From Asterias rubens (lineage: Eukaryota > Echinodermata > Asteroidea > Forcipulatida > Asteriidae): a stretch of DNA of 64,000 bases. The position numbers were made by a program, and so were the translations under genes. Positions within the stretch are counted from its first letter, which is position 1, and each line of letters starts with the position of its first letter. Shown here in pieces: positions 32,373-45,100 of the stretch. The notes under the pieces were generated by a model, which saw nothing but the letters and a program-made list of their open reading frames with translations, made no database searches and had not been told where the DNA came from. Where the stretch lies: positions 2,544,501 through 2,608,500 of the forward strand of contig NC_047062.1 in NCBI RefSeq assembly GCF_902459465.1, read 5' to 3'.

Positions 32373-33069
32373 TCATTGGCTCGGGGACAAGATATTAATT
32401 ATTTTAATTATGTAATCTTCTATGGACAATCCAGGGAATGTAATCGCAACTTGCCAAGCTATTTATCAGATATAATAAACAGATAATCAGATAATACATT
32501 AAAGGGTAACATTAACAACTCTGGTGTTTGTCCCCTCAGAGCCTACTGCGCAGTCAGGTCTTGTATTTGTTTCGTTTTGACGGATTTAGAAATGAATAGC
32601 TCCTAGAAACATTTGCAACTGTGACAATTGTGGCAGCTCTATGGTGGAAGCTCGCGACCAAAAGTAATTGGTTACTGTAATGCAAATTAGCGCTTGCGAC
32701 CAAAAGTAACTGGGTCCGACCCAAAATGATTAGCGCTTGCGACCAGCGATCAAACGTGATTGGCCAAACATGCTTTACAGGCGTGCCCTAAACTGCAACG
32801 CTAAAAACCATCGGTAATAAAGTTGACGTGTAGTTGGCAAGGTCAAAGTTCAGGCACAGAAAATTTACTACAATTCACGAACTATGTGTATGTATTATTT
32901 ACATGTACATGTATAATAGGCTGTTTTACGTACGCAATTTATATACGTGTACAGACAGTTGTTTAACGTTAAACAACAATATACGTTGGAAAATTGTAAA
33001 TACTAAATTATCTTAATAAGATCTCAGCGGGATTATTCTAGAACATTCTCTCATAAATTCTTAACAACT
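32373..33069. other. Intergenic, short direct repeats
   Basis: GCGCTTGCGACCAAAAGTAA and GCGCTTGCGACCAGCGATC repeat around 32690-32750. No gene seen. Confidence 0.4.
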
Positions 33070-33475
33070 GTTAACAAAAAACACAATGTCCACAGATTTA
33101 CATTAAACCTACACAGTTTGAAGATTATATGACAGCAGAAAGATTCCCTTGAAATTTTACTTACTGAGGTACTTACTGAGTAAAAGTAATAATTTTCGTC
33201 ACAGTTTTAGCATGTAAAAACGTAATAACCATTTATACTATGGTTTTGGTATAATATCATAACTGGTTAAGGGGATTTTACATCCTTAAATAATTTTGGT
33301 TTCATATGAGACCAAAATTATTTTGTGACTTGTTTTACTCATTTCTCAAAGATTTCACAACCTTAAGTAGTAATATTTGAAGGGAAGCTTTCCACTATCA
33401 TTATCTTCAAACCCTGTAAGTTTAATGTAAAATTGTGGACATTTTGAAAAAGTACCCGAATCCTTTAAGGATTAA
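33070..33475. mobile_element. Long hairpin element, family D
   Basis: AACACAATGTCCACAGATTTACATTAAACC pairs inversely with AGTTTAATGTAAAATTGTGG; positions are about 33078-33107 and 33418-33440. The middle holds AAAATTATT arms around TCATATGAGACC. Confidence 0.75.
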
Positions 33476-34254
33476 AGTAATACATATTCGTTGGCATAAA
33501 TGTGTAAGTTCCAAGCACAACAAAATGCGATAAACTCTCGGATACCATTTTATTTGACAGCTCTATTTTAAGCAAAGATTCGGGCTAACGCTCTCTGGGG
33601 AAAAAGGGATTTTTCGTCACAATACCCACAGCAGACAGAAATAAAACCTGCAATAAAATGTTTGTTTTATGATGCATATTAAATATAATGGCCATTTCCT
33701 GTTCAAGTAAACGCATCACCGAACTTTAGGACATCATTATATCGGGAGAAGCGTTCATTGATTCGCTTGACGCCAGACAAGGCCACAAAAAGTCAAAGGC
33801 AGCGAAAACGGATAAACATGCGGGCATGCAAAATTGTCGCTTTTACTAAGCAAGGACTCATTCTTATTTAGACTGGTAGAGTTTTCACTGTGGTTTTTTA
33901 TATCTAATGCCATGATGCAGCTTGAAATGCGATCGTGGCGTTGCTCCCGCGACGTGCCAGGGCCCACACTGATGAAGCCTGTATTGGCTACACAATTTGC
34001 TTATAGTTAGCACAAAATAGTATTGCTTAGCAGAAACTGGTTACCAGCCAATTTTTAATTAAATTTGAAATGTTGTAGACTTATGCCTAGTGCCCACCTA
34101 AATTTTTGGATAGTAAAGAAATTTTGTACAGTATTTTCTGCCAAACAGATATTAACTGGGGGGCCCTGTAGTGTTATTCACCGTGAAAGTTTTTTAATCG
34201 TGGGGGAAGGAAATCTTGAGGGATTCAAAAGCGTCTTTGTGAGAATGTATTTTG
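33476..34254. other. Intergenic, no gene seen
   Basis: Short ORFs only, with no motif or repeat I can name. Confidence 0.4.
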
Positions 34255-34935
34255 AAACGTAACCGTAGCTGCAGATCTTGGAACGTAAGCGTAGCTTGAC
34301 TCCGGATTGAAAGCGTACTTTTGATATTGTAGCGTAACCTAAACGTATCTTGGAGTGTATAAGCGTAGCTGAGTAGCTGCGTAGCTTAAAACGTAACAGT
34401 ATCTTTTGGAGCGTAAGCATATCTTGGAACGTAATTCGTAGCTGCGTATCTTGGAACTTAAGCGTAACTTGACATGGGATTGAAAGCGTACCTTTTGATA
34501 TTATAGCGTAACTTGAAGGAACATAAGCAGATCTGTAAGCGCAGCTGAGTAGCTGTGTAGCTTGGAACGTTGACATCTTTTGGAACGTAAGCATATCTTG
34601 GACTGAAGCGTAGCATCTTGGAACATAACGTAGCTGCGTATCTTTGAACGTAAGCATAGCTTGACTCGGGCTTGAAAGCGTACCTTTTGATATTATAGTG
34701 TAACTTGAAGGAACGTAGACCTAAGCGTATCTTGGAACGTAAACGTAGCTGCGTATCTTGGAATGTAAGCGTAGCTTGACTCGTGCTTGAAAACATACCT
34801 TTTGATATATAGTGTAACTTGAAGGAATGTAGACCTAAGCGTATCTTTGAACGTAAACGTAGCCGAGCAGCTGCGCAGCTTGGAACGTAACCATATAATA
34901 TTTTTTGGAATGTAGTCGTAACAATATCTTTTGGA
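34255..34935. repeat. Complex tandem repeat (GGAACGTAAGCGTAGC)
   Basis: About 680 bp built from TTGGAACGTAAGCGTAGC-like units. A higher-order unit of roughly 185-210 bp includes TTGAAAGCGTACCTTTTGAT and TAGCGTAACTTGAAGGAAC, and appears at least three times. Minus-strand ORFs across it are repetitive (QATLTFQDTQLR) and are artefacts. Confidence 0.88.
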
Positions 34936-35744
34936 ACAACTCATGAGAAATTGCGAATTTTGATTGCTTGTCGGGTGGCGACTACTGCTGTTCAACTCCC
35001 AGTTATTTGAGGCGAATAGTCAGGTCATAAATTCCACTAGTTGCCCAGTTTAATCATTACCTCAAAAATAACTCTTCATTCACAGAATTAAAAAATAATA
35101 CTTTGTTTGGCAAAATTATGCTTTGAGGGAATTTTGTTTTAGCATTATTTTTAGTTCAACCTTTTATAAAAAATTCTCATAATATTTTTGAGCTACTCAC
35201 ACAATAACACTTTCAATATAACCATGGAGGTAGTTGCGATATTCCTTATTGTTTGACATCATCAAAATTATCTGAAACTCATAACAAAAAGAAATTAGGG
35301 GGCCATGAATCAAAATGGAGCATATTGGAACGTTGCGATCATAAGAAACAACGGAGTCGACACCCGCAAGCTGGGAGTTCATAGCGCCCGGGATTTAACA
35401 CCTCCATACCCCCACGAGACACGGCATGGGCGGTACGTGATGTTCCACAAGGCTTATTTCACGTTCCGATTGCTCCACGCCGTGGGGCCATACAAGCGTC
35501 CGTTACACGGACTCTCTGAATGTTAATCTTACATTCGATTTTTGACCATTATTTACGATTTCAAATCGTCACGTATCCATAATCTGAATAGGTAGTCTAT
35601 ACTTAAAATTTCACTGTTTTCCTTTTAATAGGCCTATATAATGACCACGGAATTACTCTTTGAGCAAAGATTATTAAAAATAGCGCGCCTATCACATTGA
35701 CCTTTAATTGACTCGGTCTAGTTTGAATAGCCATCTTCAACCCG
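34936..35744. other. Intergenic, no gene seen
   Basis: Nothing recognised apart from short ORFs. Confidence 0.4.
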
Positions 35745-35745
35745 T

Positions 35746-35776
35746 CACGTGATATGAATAATCGAGTCATTTGCAT
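35746..35776 (+). promoter_or_regulatory. E-box and octamer upstream of the CYP46-like gene
   Basis: CACGTG at 35746-35751 and an exact ATTTGCAT octamer at 35769-35776 lie 260-290 bp before the start codon. Both are known transcription-factor motifs, but short enough to occur by chance; use in vivo is unproven. Confidence 0.3.
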
Positions 35777-36037
35777 AGTCTGGCCACGCCTTCAATTTGC
35801 AAATGTCCTAGACCTTGGTGAGCACAGGACATGGGGAGATCCGGAAATCAGAGAAACAGAGCGCCCGCTAGCGTTCGTTCATTACAAGCGTGTACAGTTT
35901 TTGCCGTGCATAATCGGAACGTTGGTTGTGTGTGACCACGCAACACCAATGGTCTAGGAACCTAGACTAATTTATTAACTGCACTGGCATCCAAGTATCC
36001 AAACATCATTTGGCACGGGTGTGCGAAAGCAGATACT

Positions 36038-36177
36038 ATGATCTTTCTTAATCTCTTGCTAGCTTCGCTTGTGGGATTTCCCGTGGTAGTATTTGGTAGT
36101 CTTTTTGTTGCATATGTTTTATATCTCCATTACGTGCATATGAAGTACAGCCATGTTCCTGGACCAAAGCGGAAAGG
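36038..36177 (+). CDS. CYP46-like exon 1 (membrane anchor)
   Basis: Residues 1-46. Hydrophobic anchor MIFLNLLLASLVGFPVVVFG..., then HVPGPKRKG. Donor AAGG|GTAAGT, phase 2. The ATG is the first in frame with the anchor. Confidence 0.88.
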
Positions 36178-39100
36178 GTAAGTCAAGTGCACATGATTTT
36201 CCTCCCGGCCGTGGTATTTTATTAGTACGGGTCGGGCGTATGAAGCCCCATTAAAATTGGTGCTACTTGACAAATGGGGCCGCCACTTAGTAACTTGTGA
36301 ACCTATTATCTTGCGGCCGCCACTTATTATCTTGCGGCCGCCACTTTTTATCTTGCGGCCGCCACTTTTTATCTCGCGGCCTCTTATCAACTCCCGCTGG
36401 ATCCGGTGATTTCCTTTGTCTGTTTGAGTTTTAACAATAAACATGGCAACATCTAACAAGTAAGATTGGTAATTTCTTCTGACAAATCCAAGCTTTCTTC
36501 AATACAGCTTTAGGGTCCGCATACTGGTTATGATTCAAATGAGTGGCTGCTACAGAGCACAGTATTTCCATGTAATTTAATCCAAGCTGGAAATAAACTT
36601 GTAGTAATAAATCCCGTTCAACGTTGTCCAACATTGCACAAAAACTACAACAATTGCATGACTTTACGTCCTTATGAATGACAACCTGTCCAACTGTTTG
36701 CAATTACACAGTTTGAAGTTGCGGCCGCAACTTACTAAGTTAACTAAGGTTTTTGTTGCGGGATTGGGTAGAGGTCTTCAGTTAATTTTGTTTGCGTGAA
36801 CGAAACGGGTCAAGACTGGAAGTGCCTCGTAGTTCAAAAATGGCAGAAGTTATGAACTGAGGACGTCACAAGTTTCGTTATTACTTCTAAATTGCCACAC
36901 ATATTGACCGCCAGCAGACAGGCACCGTATGTGTGAAGTTTCAGATTAATGACGTCATCGGGGGTCATGTGACGTGCACTTTTTGAAGTTGTATAAATCA
37001 CCCCAAGTAATGGTGCAATCATTGGCGTTAGATATTGGAAAGATCTTGATATTAAATTATGAAATGACGTCGTGATGTCGTTAAATCCCAGTCTTTTTAC
37101 TGTAGATGGCTCGATATACGTAGACTAGAAAGTAATCTAGTAAATGTAGGTTATTTAGGTTATTTTTCTTTACAGTTTTTTCCTTGGGAATGTTGCCGAT
37201 TTGAGGCAGGCTGCCAAAGATGGCAGAGTGAATGCAGATGTAATGCTTGTTTGGTAGGTATCTGTTTTGTTTTACTATTTCTGTCATTTCAGAGGTTGAA
37301 TGTGTAAACATGGCCAATTAATAGAGACTAAGACTTTTATTTTGCTAATCATTAACCGCGGGAAAACAGTCATAAACGGCTGATAATTTTGTACTGGCTG
37401 CCTGCTTCTACAACACATTTGCATTTAAAATGTCAGGCCATTAAAGGCAGTGGACACTATTGGTAATTACTCGAAATAATTATTAGCATAAAACCTTTCT
37501 TGGTGACAAGTAATGGGGAGAGGTTGGTGGTATAAAACATTGTTAGAAACAGCTCCCTCTGAAGTGCCATAGTTCTCGAGAAAGAAGTAATTTTCCACGA
37601 ATTTGATTTCGAGACCTCAAGTTTAGAACTTGAGGTCTCAAAATCAACCATCTGTTAAAACGCACACAACTTCGTGTAACAAGGATGTTTTTTTCTTTCA
37701 TTATTATCTCGCAACTTCGATGACCGGTTGAGCTCAAATTTTCACAGGTTAGTTATTTTATGCATATGTTGAGATATACCAACTGTGAAGGCTAGTCTTT
37801 GACAATTACCAATAGTGTCCACTGCCTTTAAACCACTATGTTATTTTAACGTCTCAGGTGAACTGACGTATGTGTGGGAGTGGAGGAACGGTCCTCATCT
37901 ACTAAAAAAGGAACAGCATTCATAAAAAAAACACCGATAAAACAATCCCCACAATGACATTAAACTATAAAAGATAAATCTGCCGGTAGCAGAGAATATA
38001 TTGACTACCAACCTGTTGTTAGTTTAGACATGTCCTCATTTAGCAAATCAATTAATGAATACACTTTCTAATCTGTTTGTGCATATAAACTATAATCTAA
38101 GTATTTTGAGTTTTGCGTTGTTGGTGTTATTGTATTTCTCCCTTTGCAGGAATAAGGAATTCGGCCCGGTTTTTGTATTCTTTGCCTTCCACCTGGCTAT
38201 AGTTCATGTCTATATTCCTGAAGTTGTAAGGGTAAGCTTTGAATCTTTGGCTCCAAGAACACGGAATGTTACTGTGTGTGATTACAAACTACATGTATAG
38301 AATGGGTTGTTTTAAAACCCCCTCGACCCCCACGACCCACGACCCACGGCCCCCTCGACCCTCGACTTTTGTGCGATCTTTTTTTCTGTACACCGACATT
38401 GCCACAGTTCACAACCTCAGCCAATCACGCACACAATTTTGTATGCTGACGTCGACTACCATGCCTCGCACATCACAACAGCCTACGAAGCGACACACCA
38501 TACAAACGTAGAAGCAAACTTCGCGTGATTGGCTGCTGAGATCGGGCCTGTGGCAATTTGTACAAAATAAAAAACCGCGGCATTTCCACCTGTGTCTCTT
38601 TGCCGATCCGAGATTATTAACCCAACTGGGAACCTGCGTGTACCGCCCGAATACGATTAGGGCCAACTCATTACGTGATGATCAGGCAGACCCATTTCCG
38701 GCCGATCGCTCCCGTCCTGTGTACTACTCCTCCATGACACTACTAGTTGCTCTAAGCGGAGCTCAAGGTTGTAGACCCGACCGACCAAAATGGCCACACG
38801 GACGTGTTTGGGGCAGTCGGTGCGCACCGTTCGGAAAATTCCTTTCTTTCATTTATGCAAGACAGTCGCAGTTTTGCATATATAATGAGCTTGGAGGGCA
38901 CATTTTCAAAAAATCATATCGTGAAAACCCAGGCATGTAAAAATATAACAACGTGACAGTATGAACGAGGAATGCTTAATTGTAATGACAAAAACCATAG
39001 GTGAATTTTTAATTGTTCAGAAATAAGAAATTTCGGACTATAAAAATGATCATCGTTGTACAAAAATAACGGTCTCCGAAAAAGTCCCTTTTGTAGCATT

Positions 39101-42100
39101 TAACGAAATCGTGCAGACAAACCTTAATGATGTGTGTTCAGGTACATTATTCATCTACTCAACCGCTATTGTCGATGTTTCTGAATCCACTCGAAACAGT
39201 CGGGGCACCCTAAGTATCCGTCGCCGTCAGCGCGGACTTTCTCGGTAAAAAAATCCGCCATTCTCAATGGTATAATGTGAGCCCGAACGTGATTGGTCAG
39301 AATGTGCATCAAGCGTGCCAACTGACTAATCAGCTTCTACGTACAGTCCGTTCGCAGAGTGCGAGATAATTAGCAAATTTTCCAGGTTTCATTTGCAGTC
39401 CCGCGGCGCACTCGGACCCTTTGAGATTTCGCGTGACAGCGCGAGAACTGTGCGAAAATGTGCAAAATTGGCTCCCCGTCCCAGCAAGAGGGCAGTGTTG
39501 GGTCAAGCATGGAGTGGTAAGTTTCTTGTGGGGTCCCCAATCGGTGTGCACGTGACGTGCGGAAGCGGAGAGTAAATACTCCCAATTTTGTGTGGCTGAT
39601 GCAGATAAATAAATTATAACCGCAGTCTCAGACTTGAAATCAGGTCTATTCGTGGAATTCTGTGAATTCTAAATCGGGGACTTAAAAATGCCAAGTCAGA
39701 TTATTGGCCGATTTGACCCAAAACTTTTGATTTAAAATTCAATATGCATTTTGATGGGGGTCGAGAAAGTTACAAGCTTTCATTTTAACCATTGCTCGAA
39801 AAAGTCCGCCAATTATTAGTAGCAGTGAAATAAAGTTCTCAAAATTAGTTTTTAATATATCACGTGACCAATTCTTATGTGTTTGATAAGAAACGTTTTT
39901 AATTTTTGCTGGAAAGTTGGGTAGGCCTACATGAGTGACTTTTTTATTATAAACACATCTGTAACAGACGCATGTATTTTTGTTTCTCAAAAAGCCTTAA
40001 TATTGTTTTTTCAGAGTTGACTATAAAAGAGAAACAAGATGGCCGCTCTTCCCTTTTCCCTGCCCGGGGAATAAACTTTTTAATTTTCGAGGCACCCCGA
40101 AAAGCCGAATTAGCATGATTACTTCTTGCGGATACCCCAACCGAGTGTGCTGGTGTAAATTTGAACTCCATTACTGATATATTTTGGCGGTAATCGACGA
40201 TTACCCAGCCAGCCACACATGTAAGGAGATATCGCTCGTGACTCCAGCCAATCAGACGACTCTTAAGAGCGAGTTCGGGTCAGGGTTTTGTAGACTTGCA
40301 ATCTGACGTCTTGGACCTTCTAATTTCAATCCAAAATGGCGCGGGTTTGGGAATTAACAGTATAGAAGTTACAAAATTGGGAGGTAACGGTAACGGGGAG
40401 AATATTATTTGTTAGTATTGCTCCTATAAACTTAACTACTCTACAAAATAAAGAAATTACAATGCTCGCACGAGGTTAAAAGCACCATAAATATCAAAAA
40501 GTGATGTATGACATGATCTTGAATCGTGACAGATTGTAAGTTGGTTCAAAGCAATGTAGAGGGGTCCAAAATGCAGCAGTATAGACTCCCAAGTATGATA
40601 TGGTGGACTTGTACCAGATGGAACGTTTTAACGCTACAATTCACGTAGGGACTTGAAACACCCTGTGGACTTACACAGGGGCGAATCCAGGATTTTCTGA
40701 ACGCGGGGCGTGACTTTTTTTTTCAGAATGAAAGACCACGCCATCGCCAAGCAGCATTTTTTTTATTTTTTTACGAAATTGCCACTGTTGTAAAAGTGCT
40801 TTCAATGGGAAAGTTGTTTCTTCTAAATCGGTCTTTTAAACAAAGGAATCTTAAAATAAAATAAAATAAAAATCATGTCTCTGCCTACCGTAAGCAAATA
40901 ACTTAGCGCGTATTCCACGGATGAGCGGGGGATTTTGTTGCTTTTATGCGCGTGTGGGTTTACTCCACGTTACGGCCAAGCTATAGGCTGGGGACTGAGA
41001 GCCAATAAACTATTAGCCATGATTTAAAATATGCATGTATAAAGGATTGTAAACAGATGCAGAGAGAGAATATAGCATAATTTTTGTATGGAGATGCACT
41101 ACCGACTTCTATAAAAATGTTAGTTTAAAATCAGGTTTACTCACAGGACATTTTTGGGATAAAACCAACAGGGAGAACCTCACATGAACAAAAAATGACC
41201 GTTCCCATCAACGGCCGATCTTCTTTTTTGTTAGTTGACAATTATTTTGTAACAGGCCTATCATCATTTTTAGTGCACTGATCTATACAACCAACATGAT
41301 ATAAACATGTAACAGCCGTTGTTGCATTAATTGCACATCAAGTGATCTTGTACTTCTCCTTAATTAAGAAAGAAAAAAAAGATCACCGGCCGTGGCCATT
41401 TTGATTTCGCTTTGGTGGTGACAAAAAATCATGCTAGTTTATAGTTGAATAAGCCTGAATGAGTGAACAATCTCGTTTGTGTTTGAATAAAGCAGAGTTA
41501 TGCTGTCTTGATAATGGATGAATGCTGAGTAAGGAGGGGGAAAAAAACCAATTTAGTGGGGAGTAAACCTGTAAGAACTTACCGTGAATGTCACGTTTTT
41601 CCTTAGCCCCACAAATTGGTCCATCCACTCCGTATCCTTGGACCCAGCACATTTCGGGGTTTTTTTGTCGGCTACCCATAACCACTTATCAATTATATTA
41701 CAATTAATTGCTATAATTGAAGGAACCCAACTTACTATAAGAAACGAGCAGTTCTCGAGATTATTGAGAAAGTTCACACTTAAAAATCATGTGATTTTTA
41801 CCAAACACGTGTGATGTTTTTTTTAAAACAAATCCAGGCGTAGGGCTATCTACAAACTCAGAAGCATTACACGGAATGTTCCATGAAGCGGAAGAATGCT
41901 ATATCAAAGTGCTTGGGCCAAGGATACTGAGTGGATTGGACCGATTTATGGAGGTCGGTGCTGACCCTGGAGGTCGGTGGTGATCAATATTTTGCCCATT
42001 TATAATTGCGGTACCAAAATACTTGCATTTGACAGGGTTATTAATATGAATTACTGACGAAGAAAAAACCCACAGTTTTTACGACGCATGTTACACCGGA

Positions 42101-45100
42101 AATGTATGCCAGGGCGTGCATTTTCAAGAGGAATCAGGCGTGTGATTTTATTCGCACGCAGGGGATCCTCCTCAAAATCAGGGCTTGTCGATGGAAGTGG
42201 ATTGGTGATCGCGACGAATTCACGGCGGTAAACAGAGCTTAAATTGGGCCCAGGTGTTTCGCGCTCATGTTCATTTTGAGAAACACGCTTTCCACACGCC
42301 CAGATTCACGTTAAATTCCTCATGAGACAATGTCTGTGAGTGAAATAATAGTGGGCCACAATAAAACAGTGTAAATGAGGTAGGCCTACGACGGGTTGAT
42401 CATAGCTTTTTTGATAAAAAAAAATACCCAGGTTTGTAGTTTATTTTGTGTCATCCCCTCCTCCCCGCATTTTTTCCTCCCTTTTTTGTTTTTGTTTTTT
42501 GCCTGACAAAAATTGGGCGTGCGCCCCACGCTCCACGCCCCCTGGATCCGCGCCAGTTACACACGCCCACACAGTGTTATCTACAGATTTGAAGAACAGG
42601 ATTTTCCGTAAAAGTAACTGCAACACTGAGCTGTGTGTTGCAGGTGTAAGGTACCAGCGACAATGAAAACTGCCAGCCTTTCAAAGTTGCATAATAAGCA
42701 TTTGAAGACCAACCAATCACTTTCGTTTAACTTTGATTCTGAACGTGAACAGAATTCCAGGTAAAACATCAAATAAAAAGTATGTTATTTTGAACAAATT
42801 GTGAAAATTTTCACATTTTAATTTGGATTGTGTGTTTGTTGATAACTGGATGATGGGAAAGTACAGATTTTTGCTTGGGCCATTTCGTTTGTGTACAAAA
42901 AAGGCAACTGAAGTTGGAACTAGAACATGCTATTTAACCAATGGTTTAACCTTTCAAATTTTTGATTAATTCCAGGAAATCTTAGTGTCTGAAAACTATC
43001 CGAAGTACGATCCCGCCTACAAGAGCCTGGGATGTCAGTTTGGCCAGCGTTTCATGGGCCGAGGTCTCGTGACTGAGACTGATAATGAAGTTTGGAAACC
43101 ACAGGCTGCCATGTTCAGACCAACCTTCCATCGAAAGTAAGTCTGATCCGTGAAATAAAGAAACATGCACAGAGGCCACTTGTATCATTTTTTTAAACAT
43201 TTTTTTAACAAACCTTGAATTTCATGTTGAATATCAAACACTGATAATCGTAGACTGTGCAGCATATAATAAATGTTAAATTTGCATCTAGGATAAGGAA
43301 TATTCATTTTGGTTTTACCCTTACATTGATGTGTGTAAGCACTGCCAGTACTTTCCCAGTACTTTCACGAGTTGCGGTACCTAAACAACGATTGCTTAGT
43401 TAAGATCAATCCCATAACTCTTTGTGAAATCGGGTCATTGTGTCATTGTGTCATTACAAGCCAGCTGACACTAAACCATTATTGCTTCGTCCTTTGGATG
43501 GGACACTAAACAGTAGGTCCCCCATTTGTCGCGTAATGCACTTAAAATAGTCCAGTCACACACTAAAGCCTAGACTTGACTCAAGTCCCAATCCCGTGCC
43601 ATCCCCAGGAAAGTACTGTTTTGTGATGCTCTGCATTCCAAAACCTGTCTCGACAACATTTTTTGACGGCGAGCGCGCACTGTACCGTGTATGCTACATG
43701 TTGTTTTTAGTAAGTTGGTGTATATGCTTAGGGACCTCTCACACGAGAATGAGGCTTGAATCAAGTCTAACAAAAGGCCGGTTCATATTTCCTGCGAATG
43801 CAAATGCGATACGAATGTTAACGTCACAAATTCGCAACGAAAAATTTGCAGCAGTGGGCAACTGCAACTCTTCTCAACTCACTTGCTAATATCACTGCGA
43901 AAGGAGGGTTGTGACGGCAAATTCACGTCAAATTCGCTTCGCATTCGCAGGAAGTATGACCCATTGACCTGTGCTTAACTGCTACTTGTTTCTGGCAGTG
44001 GCTCCTGAATTCACTACAACACCTTGTAAACCCTTTAAGTAATTAGAAAAGAAACAAAAACATGGAGAGAGAGAGAGAAAACCAAGTGGGAAAAAGTAGC
44101 AACCCTGATGGATTTTTTTAAAAGTAACAAAATTACTATCGAGTTAATCTCCTGATGCCACAATTTAAGAAGAGACAATATAAAAGTACATTACAGATGG
44201 ACATTATTAAAACATGGCATGTGTATAGTTCTAAATTTGTATGCTGTATACAGTATACAAATGTATTTGCGAGTAGGCCTATTGATAGATCATCATCAAG
44301 TCTACAGCCTTGCGCCCATTTTGGTGAACCCACACTCATAATGACGATTTGGCTCCACTCTTCTCAAGCATTGCGTGAGTTCTCCCCGACCCAGTCCGTT
44401 GGGGCATCCTCGCTCATTCGTAGAATGTGTGCTGTATAAGACTATACTAAACTAATGCATTAAAATTATTACATTATTTCTAAAGCTACCTGAAGACCTG
44501 TATTGTCCAGTTCAATGACAGCAGTGACGCTCTAATTGAGTTTTTGTGCAAGAAAGCTGATGGGAAAACAGAAGTGAACATGATGGATGTGTTTAACAAG
44601 CTTTCACTGGACAGCATCAGTAAGGTACATTTACATGTTATGTTGAAAAGCACTCCGCACTAATGGCGTCGATGTCGGACAATCCACCACATTTACGACC
44701 ACTGCATCATCGGTGCAGGAAAATCAACTGTAATGCAAGCACTGGGAATTTGTCAGACCTCTAACTTTTTTTTTTTTTGCAGAGCGTTTTAACGTAAACG
44801 AGTGCATCACAAAACTGAATTTGACCATGAAGTCTCTCTTTAAGGTTTTATGATATCTTTATTGAAAACATGCTTACAGAGGAACACATTTTCTTGTTCT
44901 TTCATTCGTTCATTCAGTACCATTATTTAAATGTTGTTCCTTCAAATAAATCATTACGATGTTTGACTGATTTTATAGACGGCAAACAATTGGTTTGAAT
45001 GTAACTAGATATATATATTGTTGATATATTAAGGAAATCGATTTGTTTTGTTTATTCAAAAGTTAGAAGCTTGGGAGCACAGAATGGAGCCTAAATTTCC

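Noticed and set aside
34178..34995. Long minus-strand ORFs over 34.2-35.0 kb
   Set aside because: Repetitive translations of the tandem GGAACGTAAGCGTAGC array.
41434..41814. Minus-strand exon-like ORFs with a nearby GTAAGT at 41.5-41.8 kb
   Set aside because: Two frames look equally coding, neither contains a motif I recognise, and no partner exons were found.
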